DNA of 64,000 nt from Siniperca chuatsi. Lineage: Eukaryota > Chordata > Actinopteri > Centrarchiformes > Sinipercidae. Both the position numbers and the translations under genes were made by a program. The stretch spans positions 25,541,206 through 25,605,205 of the forward strand of contig NC_058044.1 of the NCBI RefSeq assembly GCF_020085105.1. The letters are read 5' to 3'. Of this stretch, positions 28,346 to 40,900 are shown piece after piece (position 1 is the first letter of the stretch; each line of letters opens with the position of its first letter). A model generated the notes under the pieces. It was given only the letters and a program-made list of their open reading frames with translations, did no database searches and had not been told where the DNA came from.

Positions 28346-28574
28346 AGTAGGGCTGAAACAATTAGCCAATCCATCATTTGATAGGAAATGAATTCCAATT
28401 CTGATAATTATGTTATTTATCAGGTAGAAATATCAACTTTTCCAGGTTGAATACATTGGGTGTTTTGGCTGTTGGCCATACTGTAAACACATTAAAGATA
28501 ACACTTTAAGCATTTAACTGACTTAAACATTATTAATGGACTGAAATAAAATAATGATTTGTTGCAACCCTACT
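28346..28574. mobile_element. hAT-like MITE with inverted termini
   Basis: Begins AGTAGGGCTGAAACAATTAG. The reverse complement of its end reads AGTAGGGTTGCAACAAATCA, so the two 18-20 base termini match imperfectly. TAGGG is a common hAT terminus. The flanking 8-mers CCTTGAAG and CTCTGAAC are partly alike and could be a decayed target duplication. It has no coding capacity. Confidence 0.6.
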
Positions 28575-29151
28575 CTGAACACTCAGAATAAACACTGGAC
28601 GCACAAACTGTGACAATACTCTGATGCATTCCTAAGTTTGGTGAGCGTGAGCAAAAATGTCTCACATTCAGACACTTGCTTTAGGTTGAGCATTGGGGTT
28701 TTGCAAAAAACAGAAATAATGCACAACACCAGCTGTTACTTGAAATTCATGACATGGGACATCCGGGAGGATTGTTAAACAGTACGTAAATCAAGACAAA
28801 TGCACACATTCGGTTTTTAAAAAGGCTCAACTTGTTTCCCCAAAAGTCACTGCATTGAATCAATGTTTGACAGTTTGCTTTATAGTTTGCGTTGGACTGA
28901 TTGTTGGAAGAAGAAAAAGTAGCTGCAAAACACAGGAACACAGAGATGATCAAATAAGGACAGGAAGGCTGCAAAGGAAGGCACAAGGTAGAAGCTGGCT
29001 CCCACAACTGGTCTCGTGTCAGTTTGTATTACCAAACTGGAGTTTGAAACCAGTGAAGTGTGAAGAGGCAGTCTTGCCTCAAGCCAGCAATGAGGGACAA
29101 CTTCACCCTAAATCTAAAAGGAAGCAGCAGATGACAGGAGGTTGGTCATTC

Positions 29152-32100
29152 TCAGTAAAGGCTGCCCCAGGTGTTTGGAGGCGGGAACTGGTCCACATCA
29201 CCAGATTCATCATGAGATGTGTCCCCCAGGTTGAATGTCAGCTTGTACCGCAAACGTACTTTTTCCTAAAATACAAGAAATGTTTTCAGTTCAATGTTAC
29301 ATCACCAGTAATTATGCAACAAATCTCAATTGTTACTTAAAGGTGCGCTGTACAGCTTTCTTGTAAACAAACAAGAATAGTTGCTGTTTACTTTCAATGT
29401 TTATCACCAAAATGCAACGAGTATTCTTGAGGTCTAACAAATGTGTTTTTCCTTCCTCAAAAAAAAAATTTCAGACGTTTTTTTTCTAAAGATTTTAAAT
29501 CTTGCATTGTTTACATCCATGTTTGCTTACTGGCAGTCTTCTTCACTGCCTTTGCTGGCACATTTCTATGTTTGCTTGCGTGTTACAGCTACCAACTGTC
29601 GATTAGCAGAATAATGTGAAACCCAAAGGCAGGATGTGGATAATACCGCCCACTTGCTTGCGCACGTGCATTCAACTGCACAACACAAACAAAACGGGGG
29701 CCCATTTATAAAAAATAAATTGCTCCATAGCGCTACTAGTGGTCAAACACTCCACAGGGTACGTTTAATTTATAAGATCACAACACACGTTTATAAGTTA
29801 ATAACATGCATTGCATATATAGAGCAGTTTTTCTTGAATCAATGCCAATGTGGCCATTTAATGTAGAGTTTCATTGTCTCTCATGACATAACAGTATAAT
29901 AATGTAAATGCGATTTTTTTCTCCCAGTCTTAGCACCGAAAATATGTCAACAAGAAATCAACAGGGACTCATCAAAGCTACTGTTGTACCACAAGGTGTG
30001 GTCTGACCCTCAGATTTTATTATTTTATTATTATAAAGTCTTAATATTTCTAAGGTTTCTGTAAAATTCTTCATATACTAGGAAATGAGGATGGCCTGCT
30101 ATCGAGAAATGTGATAAAAAAAAATTACCAGTAGAAGCTGATATATCAAACAATTGTCATAAACTGAGGCTGACTCTATCTGACAGACCGTATGAAAATT
30201 GAGGGGTGAAGTGTCAGAGTACCTTGTGAGGGTTAGCCAACAGCAGGATCTGTGTGACGGCGGCTGGAGGCAGGATGGGATTGAAGGCTGGGAGCTCAGT
30301 GCTAGAGGGAGGCTGCAGCTTTACTTTCATCACCTAGGCAACATAGACACATCCACACAAAAACCATATTAACAAGTGATATCTAGATATAACATTTTAG
30401 TCGAAAGATATGGTTTCCACTTGACTGACAAGCCTTTTACATGATGCTAGGAGTCTCACGTGGAAAATTCAAATGGCTGTTTTTAGGACTGGACCAGGTA
30501 TGGGATGGTGTCCCTTTGCTGTCATCAGTATGAATAACGGACAACACGAACCTACCTTTGGTACAGCTGCCTGAAAGCGGATGTTGGTAACAGGAATGGG
30601 GGCAGAGGACAGCATGGAGATGATCACCACCAGCACATCAGGCCGTGATGGAGGACAGTCACGGGCAAAGGTGAACAAAACCCGGAGACTGTGTTTGTCG
30701 AATACAGTCACTGGTAATAAGCTGCCTAAAAAATATATTGGCAGAGAAAAGGGAAAAACAAAACAGAATGTGATGTAAAGAAATAAAGAGAAAATTGCAC
30801 ATATGATCACACCCGGCGTCACTGTTGGGTCTGGTGTTATTGCTTATGCTTACTAGGTTTGATTGCTTCCAGAGGCATGGTAACGTCAGCTAGAGAGATG
30901 TTGTTGTAGGGGTCAGCAGCAGCTAATGAGCCTTTCTCAGCAGCTGTGAGACTAAGATTGGAGAAGAGGAGTGTGTCAGGCTGCTCTGGATGGATGGCCA
31001 GGCTGGACGTGGGTCCCGGAGCAGGAGCAGGTGCAGGACTAGCGGAGGTGGTGGTTGCGTTAGGGGAAGGTCTAGAGTTGGTGCTGGACTTCTGCAGATC
31101 TCGTAAAGTGACTCTGGAATGAGGCTGGACCTTATCCCTGCATGTAGAAGAACGGAAAACACAAGTTACATGGTAGTTGTGTGTGTGTCAAAGAAAAAAT
31201 ATTAAACACATAACTCCCCTCAAGTGATTTACCACTGCTGGGTTTTACATTACACTTCAGGGCTATGAAGGGTTAGTGCATCATTCATTGTAATCACAGA
31301 CATACTTCCTTCCATCAAACAATAAAGAACTTTTACGTTATTAACTCCACATCCTCCAATCTGTTTACCTTACCATTTGACCTGCTGGCTCTCTGGAGGT
31401 AGGGACTGCTGTAACAATGTCTTCCCCAACATGTCCAACTCTTCCATGGATTTAGGAGGAGCAGTGGGGCCCCCTACTGGTGGAGCCTGCAGTGTTTGGA
31501 CCACAGCTGGTAGCAACACGGCAGCAGGGGCGGAAGTAGCAGATGATTCTGTGCCATCAGAACACTGAGAGAACAAATAGCGGGTTAAAGTTTGCATGTC
31601 AAAGAGCGTATAAGGAAATGGAGATGATGTATGCATATTTTAAATTATTCTTTAAATTGTTCTGTTTGTAGAAGAGTCTGTTTTGAAACTTCCACTGGGA
31701 GGCACTAAAGTTAGACATTTTAAAATTCTACATATAATGGCTTTAATGAGAGCATCTTATAGTATCATCTTACAACTTGCACCTGAAAAGTGTTCTGAGA
31801 GTCGCAGTTTTCCGTTACATTCAGTCCTAAGAAATCAGAGACAACAAAAGGTTAATTAAATTTTATTCCAGTTTCTGGTGGTTATAACATATCAAAATGG
31901 AATGCTGTCCATAAAGTCTTTCAATCAAATCCTAAACACTATTTAAAATGAAAAACAATTCACTGATAATGTCAGAGTTTGTGACATGCTTGGCTAGATC
32001 TAGAAAGGCTGTGAATGTGTGTAGCTTTGTTGTGGTCTAGCCAGATGTGGACTGCTTCTGAGGATGCTGGGTTTCAGCCAGCCAGCCAACAGGAGGGCTA

Positions 32101-35100
32101 CACGCTGGCCAATGGAAATAAGGTATAACGCTGCTGTGCAGACTGACTCAAGCTGACTCTTCCTTTTTAGCTTGTTAAAAAGTAAAGCTTGGTAATCTAC
32201 CTTTGTGCTGTGCCAGATGGGTTTTATGCACTTACCCAGTGACATGAGTTCATCGTCCAAGAGGCTGATGCCCATGTTTTGAGTCAGGGGCTGTAAGCTG
32301 GAGGGCTCTGGGTTGGCTGATGCGTTAAGTCCCATCAGGTCAACGAGTGCTGAGCTACTGCTGCCTGATTTGGACAAAGAATACCCATCTTTGATCTTAT
32401 AGTCTACAGAGATGTTTGGAGAATTTGTTAAGTTAATCAAGCTTAGTAAACACTGAAGGATGCCAAATCACACGTCACCACCATTTTCAGCAGTGAGCTT
32501 GGAAAAACACACACACACACACACACACACGTACCTGGTTGTGAGGGCATGGTTATACCATCCTTTGTCACATCCTCCCCCTTTACCAGCTGTCTGTACA
32601 GGTTGATGACCTGTGTCAGGCTGTCATTGGCCTGTAAGATATCCGCTGTAAGCAGGAAAAAAGCTCATTAGCAACAGAAAAGTGGTTTTCAAATCTTACG
32701 CTTTGGAATGAGCCTGAAATTTCTATGTTGTATGTAAGTGACTTCATAAATGCCTTATCCTGCCTTATATAATATGACATACTGTCAAAGTCATGAGGTC
32801 AGCAAACTTACCTAAAGCTTCATCACTATCCTCTGTATCACTTGCTAATCGGAATAGTGTAGGCCTCATCTTTTCACAGCGTTGGTAAAGATCCTGCAAA
32901 TAGACACGTGTTAAAACACTAAAAGCAGACCTCTAGCGAGTGGTACGGGCAGAGTTACGAGGCTGTAGCTGCAGCTAGTTTTAATGTGCTGCGCTGTGCT
33001 AACCTTAATGAGCTCCTGGTTGCTCTGGGAGCTGCTCTCCTGGCTGTAGCCCTCCAGCAGCTGGCTCAGCAGGCTGACACTCTCTTTCACCTCCTGGATG
33101 GCGTTTACTCTCTTTGAAACCTTCTCCACACGCTTTTGGTCCTGGAAAAAGAGCGATAGGATCAGTGACAGGGATCAATTCAAATTTTAAAAATATCTAA
33201 ATAGCAGCATTTTTGCAGACCTTCATTTCCTGACTGAATTTGTTCATCAGTGGGATGATGATTAAGGAGACATGACAATATGATGAGAATAAAAGTTATA
33301 TTACAGTTAAGCTATTCTTTATCACAATAAATATCAAAGTATGTGAAGGTTAAGGGGGTTTTAACAAGACATGGAAATTATTAAAAGAGATATTTTCCTT
33401 TACTATTAATCTTGTGTAACATTTGATTGTATATGACAAGCAGTACTTTTTTTATTTTACAATTAAATCTGATGACACTTATTCTGCTACATATCAGATC
33501 ATTAATCTTGATGACTTTGGGAATAACCCAATTATAATTATAATTATTTATTTTTATTGAAACTATTTTGATGATACTCAACAAAAAGTGCTGAACATCA
33601 GAGAAAGAAATTAGTTTCAAGATCATTAACTTTAAACATTTTTTATTGAAACTAAAGCCTGATGTTTGATTATACCTAGATCAAAACCTTGATTATTAAT
33701 TGGATAGTCAGCTCTCCACAGTATTAATCACAATAATAATAAAAAAAATGAGTTGAAAAGGCCTTGAGACTACTATTCAGGTGCATTAATGTTATCATGT
33801 TACACAGTCAAGAGTGTATTTGTACACATGGTGAAAAACACAAATCCAAATGCATGCGAGACCACATACTGTACAGCACGTTTGGTAAACACAACCGATG
33901 ACACACCTCCTGGACCATTTCCTTAATGAGCTTGTTTGCTGCTCGTAGATCCTCTGGGTGAGTGCTGTTCAATAAGCGAGACAGCATCTACAAAGACAGG
34001 ATAGGACAGAAGAGGAGGAGGAAAGAAAAGAGGAAGAGAACATTGTAAACTGTTGGTCCCGGAATGATTTCCCCAGGAGTTTCACTTCAAAAGGATTTGA
34101 TAGGTATAGAACAATTTTCTGAATTTAACATGATAGCAACACAATACACAAATCCTTGCTTTTCAAAACCTATTCAAAACGATTGGTGCTTCTTCATCAT
34201 CACTCATACCTTGGATTTCTCCTCATCCTCAAAGACAGCACTTGTGACTCTAGGCGGAGGGGGTGGGAGGGGCTTGTCATCAGGAAGCGCAGGATCCAGC
34301 TTGACAATTCCTGGAAGAGAACAACGGCACCTATTAACGTCACATGTCCCATTTTATATATTTACACTGTATATAGGTCTCAGTTACAGAATCTAGGTCA
34401 CCTCTGACTCAGAGTACTGTCCGTGACATAAGTGATACTGGTGCGATAACATTGTACTTGACACTTCTTTTAGATAAATGTAAAGCACATTATAACAAGA
34501 GAGTCACTGTCAAATCAAATCAATGTGCTACATACACAACCCTACATGAGTACTGACTATACCTTAGGACAACTACTCAACTTTGGTAGAAGCTGCATTT
34601 TTAAGATCACACTAGATTCAACTAAGCATGACTAAGGACATTAGTCTCATGCTTATGGCTCGTCACCATAAAAAGGAGAACTGATACTACCGTGTACAAA
34701 ACACTATTTGTTAAACAAGGAAAATATCAGGAACCAAAACACATTATCAGATAAATGCGGGAACTAAAAAAACACATTCATAAACCACTGTATGGCCAAA
34801 GTATGGAATACCACACCATGCATGTAACCATGAAGAAAATAAGAAACCTCAAGCTAAAGAACTTGTCAAAGTCCTTTGTTTTTGATGGTTAGTCATGTTC
34901 TCAAGCCTCTGGAGCGCTCACCCTGTTTCTTCAGCATCTGATAGGCGTCTGCTATCTTGGTCTCATCAGGCAGCCTCACCGTCCAGCTGTACACCATTTC
35001 TAACACCTTCTTCTTCACTGGCTCTGGAGCCCGGGCACCCAAATACTGCAGAGAAGAGGGGATTCATGCAATTGCTAAAAGGAAAATGTGTTTATGCTTT

Positions 35101-37014
35101 AACAACTACAACAGCTAGATAAATACACTGACGGTTGGCCCCCTGTTCTGCTGTGTTCTTTAACTCTTCCCGTAAGATTTCTACGGCCATTTAAAAGCTG
35201 CTTTCACTGGTTAGCAAAGCCCTGCAAAAAATAATTCTCATGGATGTACAGCTCCAGCCAAACTGGTATGACAGCATATAAGACAGGGATCATTACCTTG
35301 GGTGAGACCACCTTGATGAGCTCATTGAGAAAGCGAAACTTTCCCACTTCACTGTGAAATCGCTTTCCACAGTTCTTCATGCACGTCTCAAGAACCTGGG
35401 AATTTTTTAAAGTTTGTTTGTTTTACCTTTGTACAGACAAGCCTTCACAATAAAAGTCTTCACTGTAAAAATGATGACAGGCGGCTTCTAAAGTGGCATT
35501 TTGGAGACCTTTACACTTGTTAGCCACATAACACACACAACTGTCACTTTGAATTGAAGTTTTGATGGATGACAAGCTCTTACCATAAGCGCTTGCATAG
35601 CCTCCCACTCCTGAGGAGACTGGATTTTGTGGGCCAGAAGTCTGGTTGCAAGCTGGGGACTGATAGATAAAAACAAAATATAACCACTTCACTTAACTGA
35701 ATGACAAAAAAAAAAAATAAAATGAGTCAAGAATAATGCAAGACATACATTTAAAATATGCCACAAACACTGTGTACAAACATACACAAATGATTCAGCA
35801 GAAACACCTTTGACGTAAAAAACAAAAACAAAAAAACAGGAGAATGAGAATGTTCAGGCATGTTTCATATTGTGATGAAATATTATGTAGCTTATAGGAT
35901 GACTGACTTAAATCAAGTTGTTAGAATTTAGGTCAACAGATTTGTTTCTGCATTTTGTATGTGGTGAGAAACAGCTCTGAAATGATGTGATATTATACTA
36001 CATCATCATCATCATCTCACCCTTCTGGTTCATTGCTGAGCTGATCACAAAATCCCTTGATATTGTCCCAGTCAGTCTCCTTATTCAATGGGTTGGTGGC
36101 CTTGTCTGTGTAAAAGGAAAATACATTAGACTAAATTTTGCATCTGCTTTACATCCAAACTGCTGCATGTGAGTGGATTGTCTTTGACCTTACATTTAGC
36201 AAAAAAAACAAAAAAACAAAAAACAAAAACACAACAAAACATGAGTCTCTGGACATTCTTTCTTTCGGATTGCTCTGTATAGATGTGCGAAGTCTGTCAA
36301 ATCTGACACCAACCTTTCGCAGGCAGTGACAGTTCACACTGGGATTTTACAACAGCCAAGTTGAGAGTTAAATCGCAAGTCTTATTAAACGCCTGTGATC
36401 CCTGTCAGCTGTAGCCTCTGATTGTTTGCAATAACCAAACTATCAGTTCTCTGGTTTGAAGCTGATAAAGAGAGTTGCTCGTGTTTGCAGGAAATGTGTG
36501 ACTGAATCCTGTGTCTAAGATTGTAGCAGAGATAACGAACGGTTCCTGGTTTTGGGTTCAGTTCAACTAGCTTGTCTCGGTCCTTGAGGAAACAGTCGGC
36601 AGCTAACTAGCTAATTGATTTTGTTAGCATTCAGCTGGACATTACTAGGATTTGTAAATTTGAATGTCATGTTTGTGTAGCATCACTAACCTCAAACTGT
36701 CAATAGTAAACATAATGTGAGCTCAAAATACGAGCGCATAATAGCAAAGATTATTCATTATCTGAGTCTGTTCCTTATCGACAACTGCACTTTTTGATTT
36801 GATGACATTCGCTCTCTTGACTCTCAAAACATATATTCTCTAGGTAGAGTACTATGACCGACAGCGGCAAATTCAAACTGTGAATATATCTCCGTATACC
36901 TTAACAATACATCGGCTATCGCTTTACGTTCAAAAGTTAATCTGATAATGTACAGTATGATAACTTACTGATGCGAGACTGCAGGCTAGCCTCATCAGGA
37001 GGCGCTGCCGCCAT
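29152..37014 (-). CDS. gga1: ADP-ribosylation factor-binding protein GGA1
   Basis: Clathrin adaptor of the trans-Golgi network that recruits mannose-6-phosphate receptor-type cargo under ARF control. Seventeen coding exons: 36969-37014, 36021-36105, 35584-35659, 35297-35395, 34922-35045, 34210-34310, 33907-33987, 33004-33141, 32812-32893, 32535-32645, 32236-32403, 31783-31826, 31374-31564, 30854-31137, 30556-30725, 30223-30333 and 29152-29265. They sum to 2025 bases, 674 residues, with all phases agreeing. The VHS domain (ARINKATNPLNKE-like start; HKIQSPQEWEAMQALM, VGKFRFLNELIKVVSPK) is followed by GAT (MLSRLLNSTHPEDLRAANK; RCEKMRPTLFRLASDTED). The hinge has a clathrin-box-like ALVDLMGL and the internal acidic-dileucine DDELMSLG, and the C-terminal GAE domain ends in DQFPPPNTWGSL. 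GGA1 rather than GGA3 is chosen from hinge/GAE similarity and the 22q13-like neighbourhood. Confidence 0.96.
29337..29768. mobile_element. TTAA-flanked MITE (piggyBac-like) in gga1 last intron
   Basis: Bounded by TTAA at 29337-29340 and 29765-29768. The left terminus AGGTGCGCTGTACAG and the reverse complement of the right terminus ACGTACCCTGTGGAG form an imperfect inverted repeat. TTAA target duplication is the hallmark of piggyBac-type insertion. The interior contains CCATAGCGCTACTAGTGG and no open transposase. It lies in the intron between the last two gga1 coding exons. Confidence 0.55.
32506..32530. repeat. (CA)n microsatellite next to a gga1 5' splice site
   Basis: Twelve or so CA repeats on the plus strand end four bases from the donor of the exon at 32535-32645. 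In the gga1 pre-mRNA this reads as a GU repeat directly after the GUAC donor. Confidence 0.95.
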
Positions 37015-37017
37015 CTT
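37007..37017 (-). promoter_or_regulatory. YY1-type element containing the gga1 start codon
   Basis: The minus strand reads AAGATGGCGGC, the classic YY1 consensus, with its ATG serving as the gga1 initiator. Such elements mark the transcription start of many housekeeping genes with very short 5' UTRs. The function is inferred from the match. Confidence 0.55.
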
Positions 37018-37964
37018 TCGGGAATTCTGATAAATAAGTGGCCACTATCGCGTGATTTTTTTAACACATCGCGTGGATAGCCGTTGGAGCAGCGGCTCCG
37101 TAGCTCCCCCGGTTGGGCGCGAAGAGAAACAACAACGTGACATTGAGTGGGTAGCAGGCAGGTTGCCAACGCTTCAATCAATGCAACTAGGATGGCTTGG
37201 CACCGGCACTTAGCTGCTTTGATCAACATTAATTGTCCGGGATGTATTTTTTACAGTATGCTTTAATTTTGTTGTCGCAAAGAAGGCGTCGCGAGTTGCA
37301 CCTTGTTGCAGACTTTTATTAATCTAGCGTTTTAACAGCCGTTGCAGTCACTGCACCAACAAACAAAAGCCGTGTTGTGGTCCACCTCAAGGAGGAAGCT
37401 GTCACCTCCGTGTCGACTGAAACTGTATCATCGAAGACAATCCTCGCAGTGCCAGCGCTCACCAAAAAGAAGCAAACCAGCAAACTGCAGACATAAGCTA
37501 GCAGCAGGCTAACCTAACCTAACGTTACCTTAGCTAGTTAGCTAAGTTGGCTGCGCCAATAACTTTTTAAGCTACCGTTATCAAATCTGGATATCAGCCG
37601 TGTTTTTAACCCTGTGGATCTGGTCAAAGTTCCAGTTTAGATGTAGTCATCGCTGTCTGAATAACTCGGTACAGAAGATAAAGTGGGGGTATAAGTTAAT
37701 GCATTATGTAGTTGCAAAAGTTAGCTAACATCTAGCTAGCTTGTAAGCCATGCTAGTTTTTAACGTGACTCGCTGGCTGTTAATGAATGTGTAGTATCGC
37801 AACATCGGGTGTTGCCTGGTTGTCGCCCCTTAACTAAAGCGCTGCTGATGACTCGTGTATGACTAGAGAAAATACTTTTTGTTGTCTTCTGTCACGCCTG
37901 GGACAAAAAAAGACCCTCGATTTTTATTTGACAAGAACACTTGGATTTCTATGATAATAGTATC
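37018..37964. promoter_or_regulatory. Divergent promoter region between gga1 and micall1
   Basis: The start codons lie 950 bases apart on opposite strands. The first 150 bases next to gga1 are CpG-rich ('gcggctccgtagctcccccggttgggcgcg'-type sequence). The micall1 side has repeated GCTAGCTAGC-type and TAACGTTA-type patches near 37495-37760 and the micall1 5' UTR. No TATA box stands out. Confidence 0.65.
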
Positions 37965-40900
37965 ATGGGATCTCTGAAGGCTCTCCAGGAGTGGTGTCGG
38001 ATACAGTGTGAAAATTACAGCGATGTGGAAGTAAAGGACATGTCAACGTCCTTTCGAGACGGTTTGGCGTTTTGTGCCATAATACATCGTTACAGACCAG
38101 ATTTGATGTAAGTAACCTGAAGTCTAACGATGTAACATTGGTACTAACTAAGCTAATAGGCAATTACATATGAGAAAACAGTTTACACTGGTTCTAGTTA
38201 TTATTAGCACGGCAGAATATGATATTACTAGTGGTTAGATAACTCTTGCTAAACACATGTAAAAACCATGTAATTTGTTAAATTTCTCAACACTGTATTT
38301 TTAATAATATGTTTGTGTATTTTTTTTAATCATAGCCAAAAACACCAGTAAAAATATTTTTATGGACATTGTAGGGTGAGAGGCCAATGTGCTGTAATTA
38401 ACTCAGACTGACAAGCCATGCCCTGTCTGAAACAACACACCCCTCCTCTCTGCATTTTACACCTTCACACACACAGTACAGAAACTACCACTAAACACCA
38501 CCACAGTCTGAGTGTGACTAAAATTATTTATTATAGCGATGAGGAAATGATGACTTGCCATTGTTTTGGTAGAGACCAGAAATGGAAAATCTCTTACTCA
38601 CATATTAATTTACAGTTGATAAGTGAGTTTGACCGCCTTTGCTTAAACACACCAAAAAGACAAAGTAAGTTTTATTTAGTGAGGATCAGCCTCTCAGTAC
38701 TTCCATCTCCCATATAAGAGGGCCATCATGTGTTTGTTACATATATGTTTCTAGAACTTTTCACGTATCAGGATTAGTGGTTTGATTCTGCCTGAAACAA
38801 GTCAACAACCCTTGTTGTAGGAGGACTGTGTAAAAGCATCCAGTAAATTACATGTTATGTCCCTCCTTTGACGTGGAGTTAAAATGGGTGTGATGGAATG
38901 ATTTTAGACAATAAGCATCTTGCTCATGCTGCTAACCTCTCAGGTAGTCCAGACCTTTGTGAGCAAATTGGACAATGCTTGGATGGTAGTAGAGCGAACA
39001 TTCACTGGACCAGTCCACTGAAGGACAAGTCAGTGAAGTGGAATATATCTGCATACACAGCACAGCAGTAAAGCTGAAAGTAAGGGAGTGGACAAATCCT
39101 AAACACCCAGCTTTCGAGCTCTGCCTCTTCAATTTGTGTCCCAGCATGCCTCCCTGTTCAGACAGACAGTCCGTCAGGCTAATCTGCAGCTGAGACCTCT
39201 GCCTGTCAAACTGGATTTAGCTCTAATGTTGGGCCATTGTAGCGCTGCCCTTCCCTCTGCAGCCAATGTATTCTCATCAAAATACATCACACTGATGTAG
39301 AGGAGAGACGAACTGAGCCGAGACTCAACCCACTGGAAAGGGAATAGATACGGCTGAAAGAAATCATCCATGGTCTGGTTAACCAAAGTGCATGGGACAG
39401 TGCAGTCAAAATTGCATTTAAATTAAGTTGTGTTCATATATGCAGCTCCTGTTCAAATTTTATCATGCAGTATAGTGGTGCAAACACTCACATCATCTGC
39501 TTTGTTGTACTTTTTACAACATTGTCACGACATCACCGAATCCCAATCCCGCATGCTCTAGCACAAACTTTTCCATCCGACTGAACCAGATTTACCAGAT
39601 ATACTGGTTCACCCAGGTTTTGATCGTGTGGATTTCAAATATTTGACACACAGTACACGCACACAGACACACCGTTCCTCAGCAGTCCTCTTTCCCAAAA
39701 TAAACCTTGGAGTGAGACTCTGAGTCACAGTGGATTAGGTTTGCAATTCAGATCACACGCTGCACTTCATCATCTATGTCAATGTCGGCTAGCACTGTCG
39801 GTTTTGCGAGTGTCAAAAATGTAAAAGGTTTGGGTGATGTTTTTTAAGTTGCTGTCGTTCCATCTGGCTATGTTGGTAGATCTAACACAGTGGACTTGTT
39901 TTGACATGATCTTGACATTATAGCTGCTGCTCAGTGTGTTTGTGACCATGGGAACTAGATTAGAGAGAACAGAGGTCACTTTGTGTGGCTCCAACACGGA
40001 GCTCATTTACAGGGTTTTGCCTTCTTGAGAGTTCCACATGGTCTCCACAAGCTCTCACCAGGGTCATGGTGTTTTTTCCACCATGCTGTTGTTCCACTAA
40101 TACACACTTGTGTCAACATGCAGCACACAACCACACTTTAATCCCAGAACGCCGCAGACATTTTCCAGTTTTACTGCAGGATGTTTACTGGTGAGGGGCC
40201 TGACTTTAGTTCCTCGCTCCAGGCACTTCAAAGCGGAGCCTTGTAATTATCAGCCCATCACTCCCGTTTGGTGCAGCCATTTCTTTCCTTTTGTCCCGGC
40301 AGTTTTTCACATCAGGCGTCATGTATGTGTGGTTTGGGACCAATTGAAAGCTGTGGTAGTTGGGAAGTTAACGGCTCATCATTTCTGCGGTCATGCTGTC
40401 AAGCCAATAATAGCTTTTTGATGGTTCATAACATAAGTGGAAATAGGTCAGCAAGCTAGATACAGTACCGTTCTGTATCAGCATGGCTTGGACAGTTACT
40501 TCTTTATGGTCTTCAACAAGAGTCCTGATATAAAAGGAGGTACCATGATTTGCAGTTGTTGCAGGCTATATATCTGACCCTACAAATAGAATTAGGCTAT
40601 ATAACTGTACACTGACTACCTGCATACTCAACCTTATCTCAAATGTTGTTTTGAATTTAAATTTTTTTTTTTCTGTCTTGTCATACCAGAGACTTTGGCT
40701 CGCTGTCTAAAGAGAACGTCTACGAGAACAACCGACTGGTGAGTCAATTTTACAGCTGTATGTTCTGAGGTATAACGCCTCTATGATCTTGTGTTGCGTG
40801 ATGCTTTCATTTTGTGTGACAGTTTGCTCTTGAAGAGAGGATTAAATAACCTATGAGCTAATTTATATCTATTGCTTAGCTTCAGGCATTACATCTGTTA

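Larger units (their letters stand above)
25816..29151. other. Convergent intergenic region between ddx17 and gga1
   Basis: Both flanking genes point inward. The region should contain the gga1 3' UTR on the minus strand near 29151 and below. It holds the compound CA/CG microsatellite at 28104-28241 and a small hAT-like MITE at 28346-28574. I see no coding exon; short open frames on either strand show no recognisable domain. Confidence 0.6.

Noticed and set aside
27973-28369. Overlapping 60-95 residue open frames on both strands
   Set aside because: All are translations of the CA/CG microsatellite; not a CRISPR array either, since there are no spacers of unique sequence.
28855-29340. 161-residue plus-strand open frame
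   Set aside because: Partly antisense to the last gga1 exon and its flank; no domain, no splice context.
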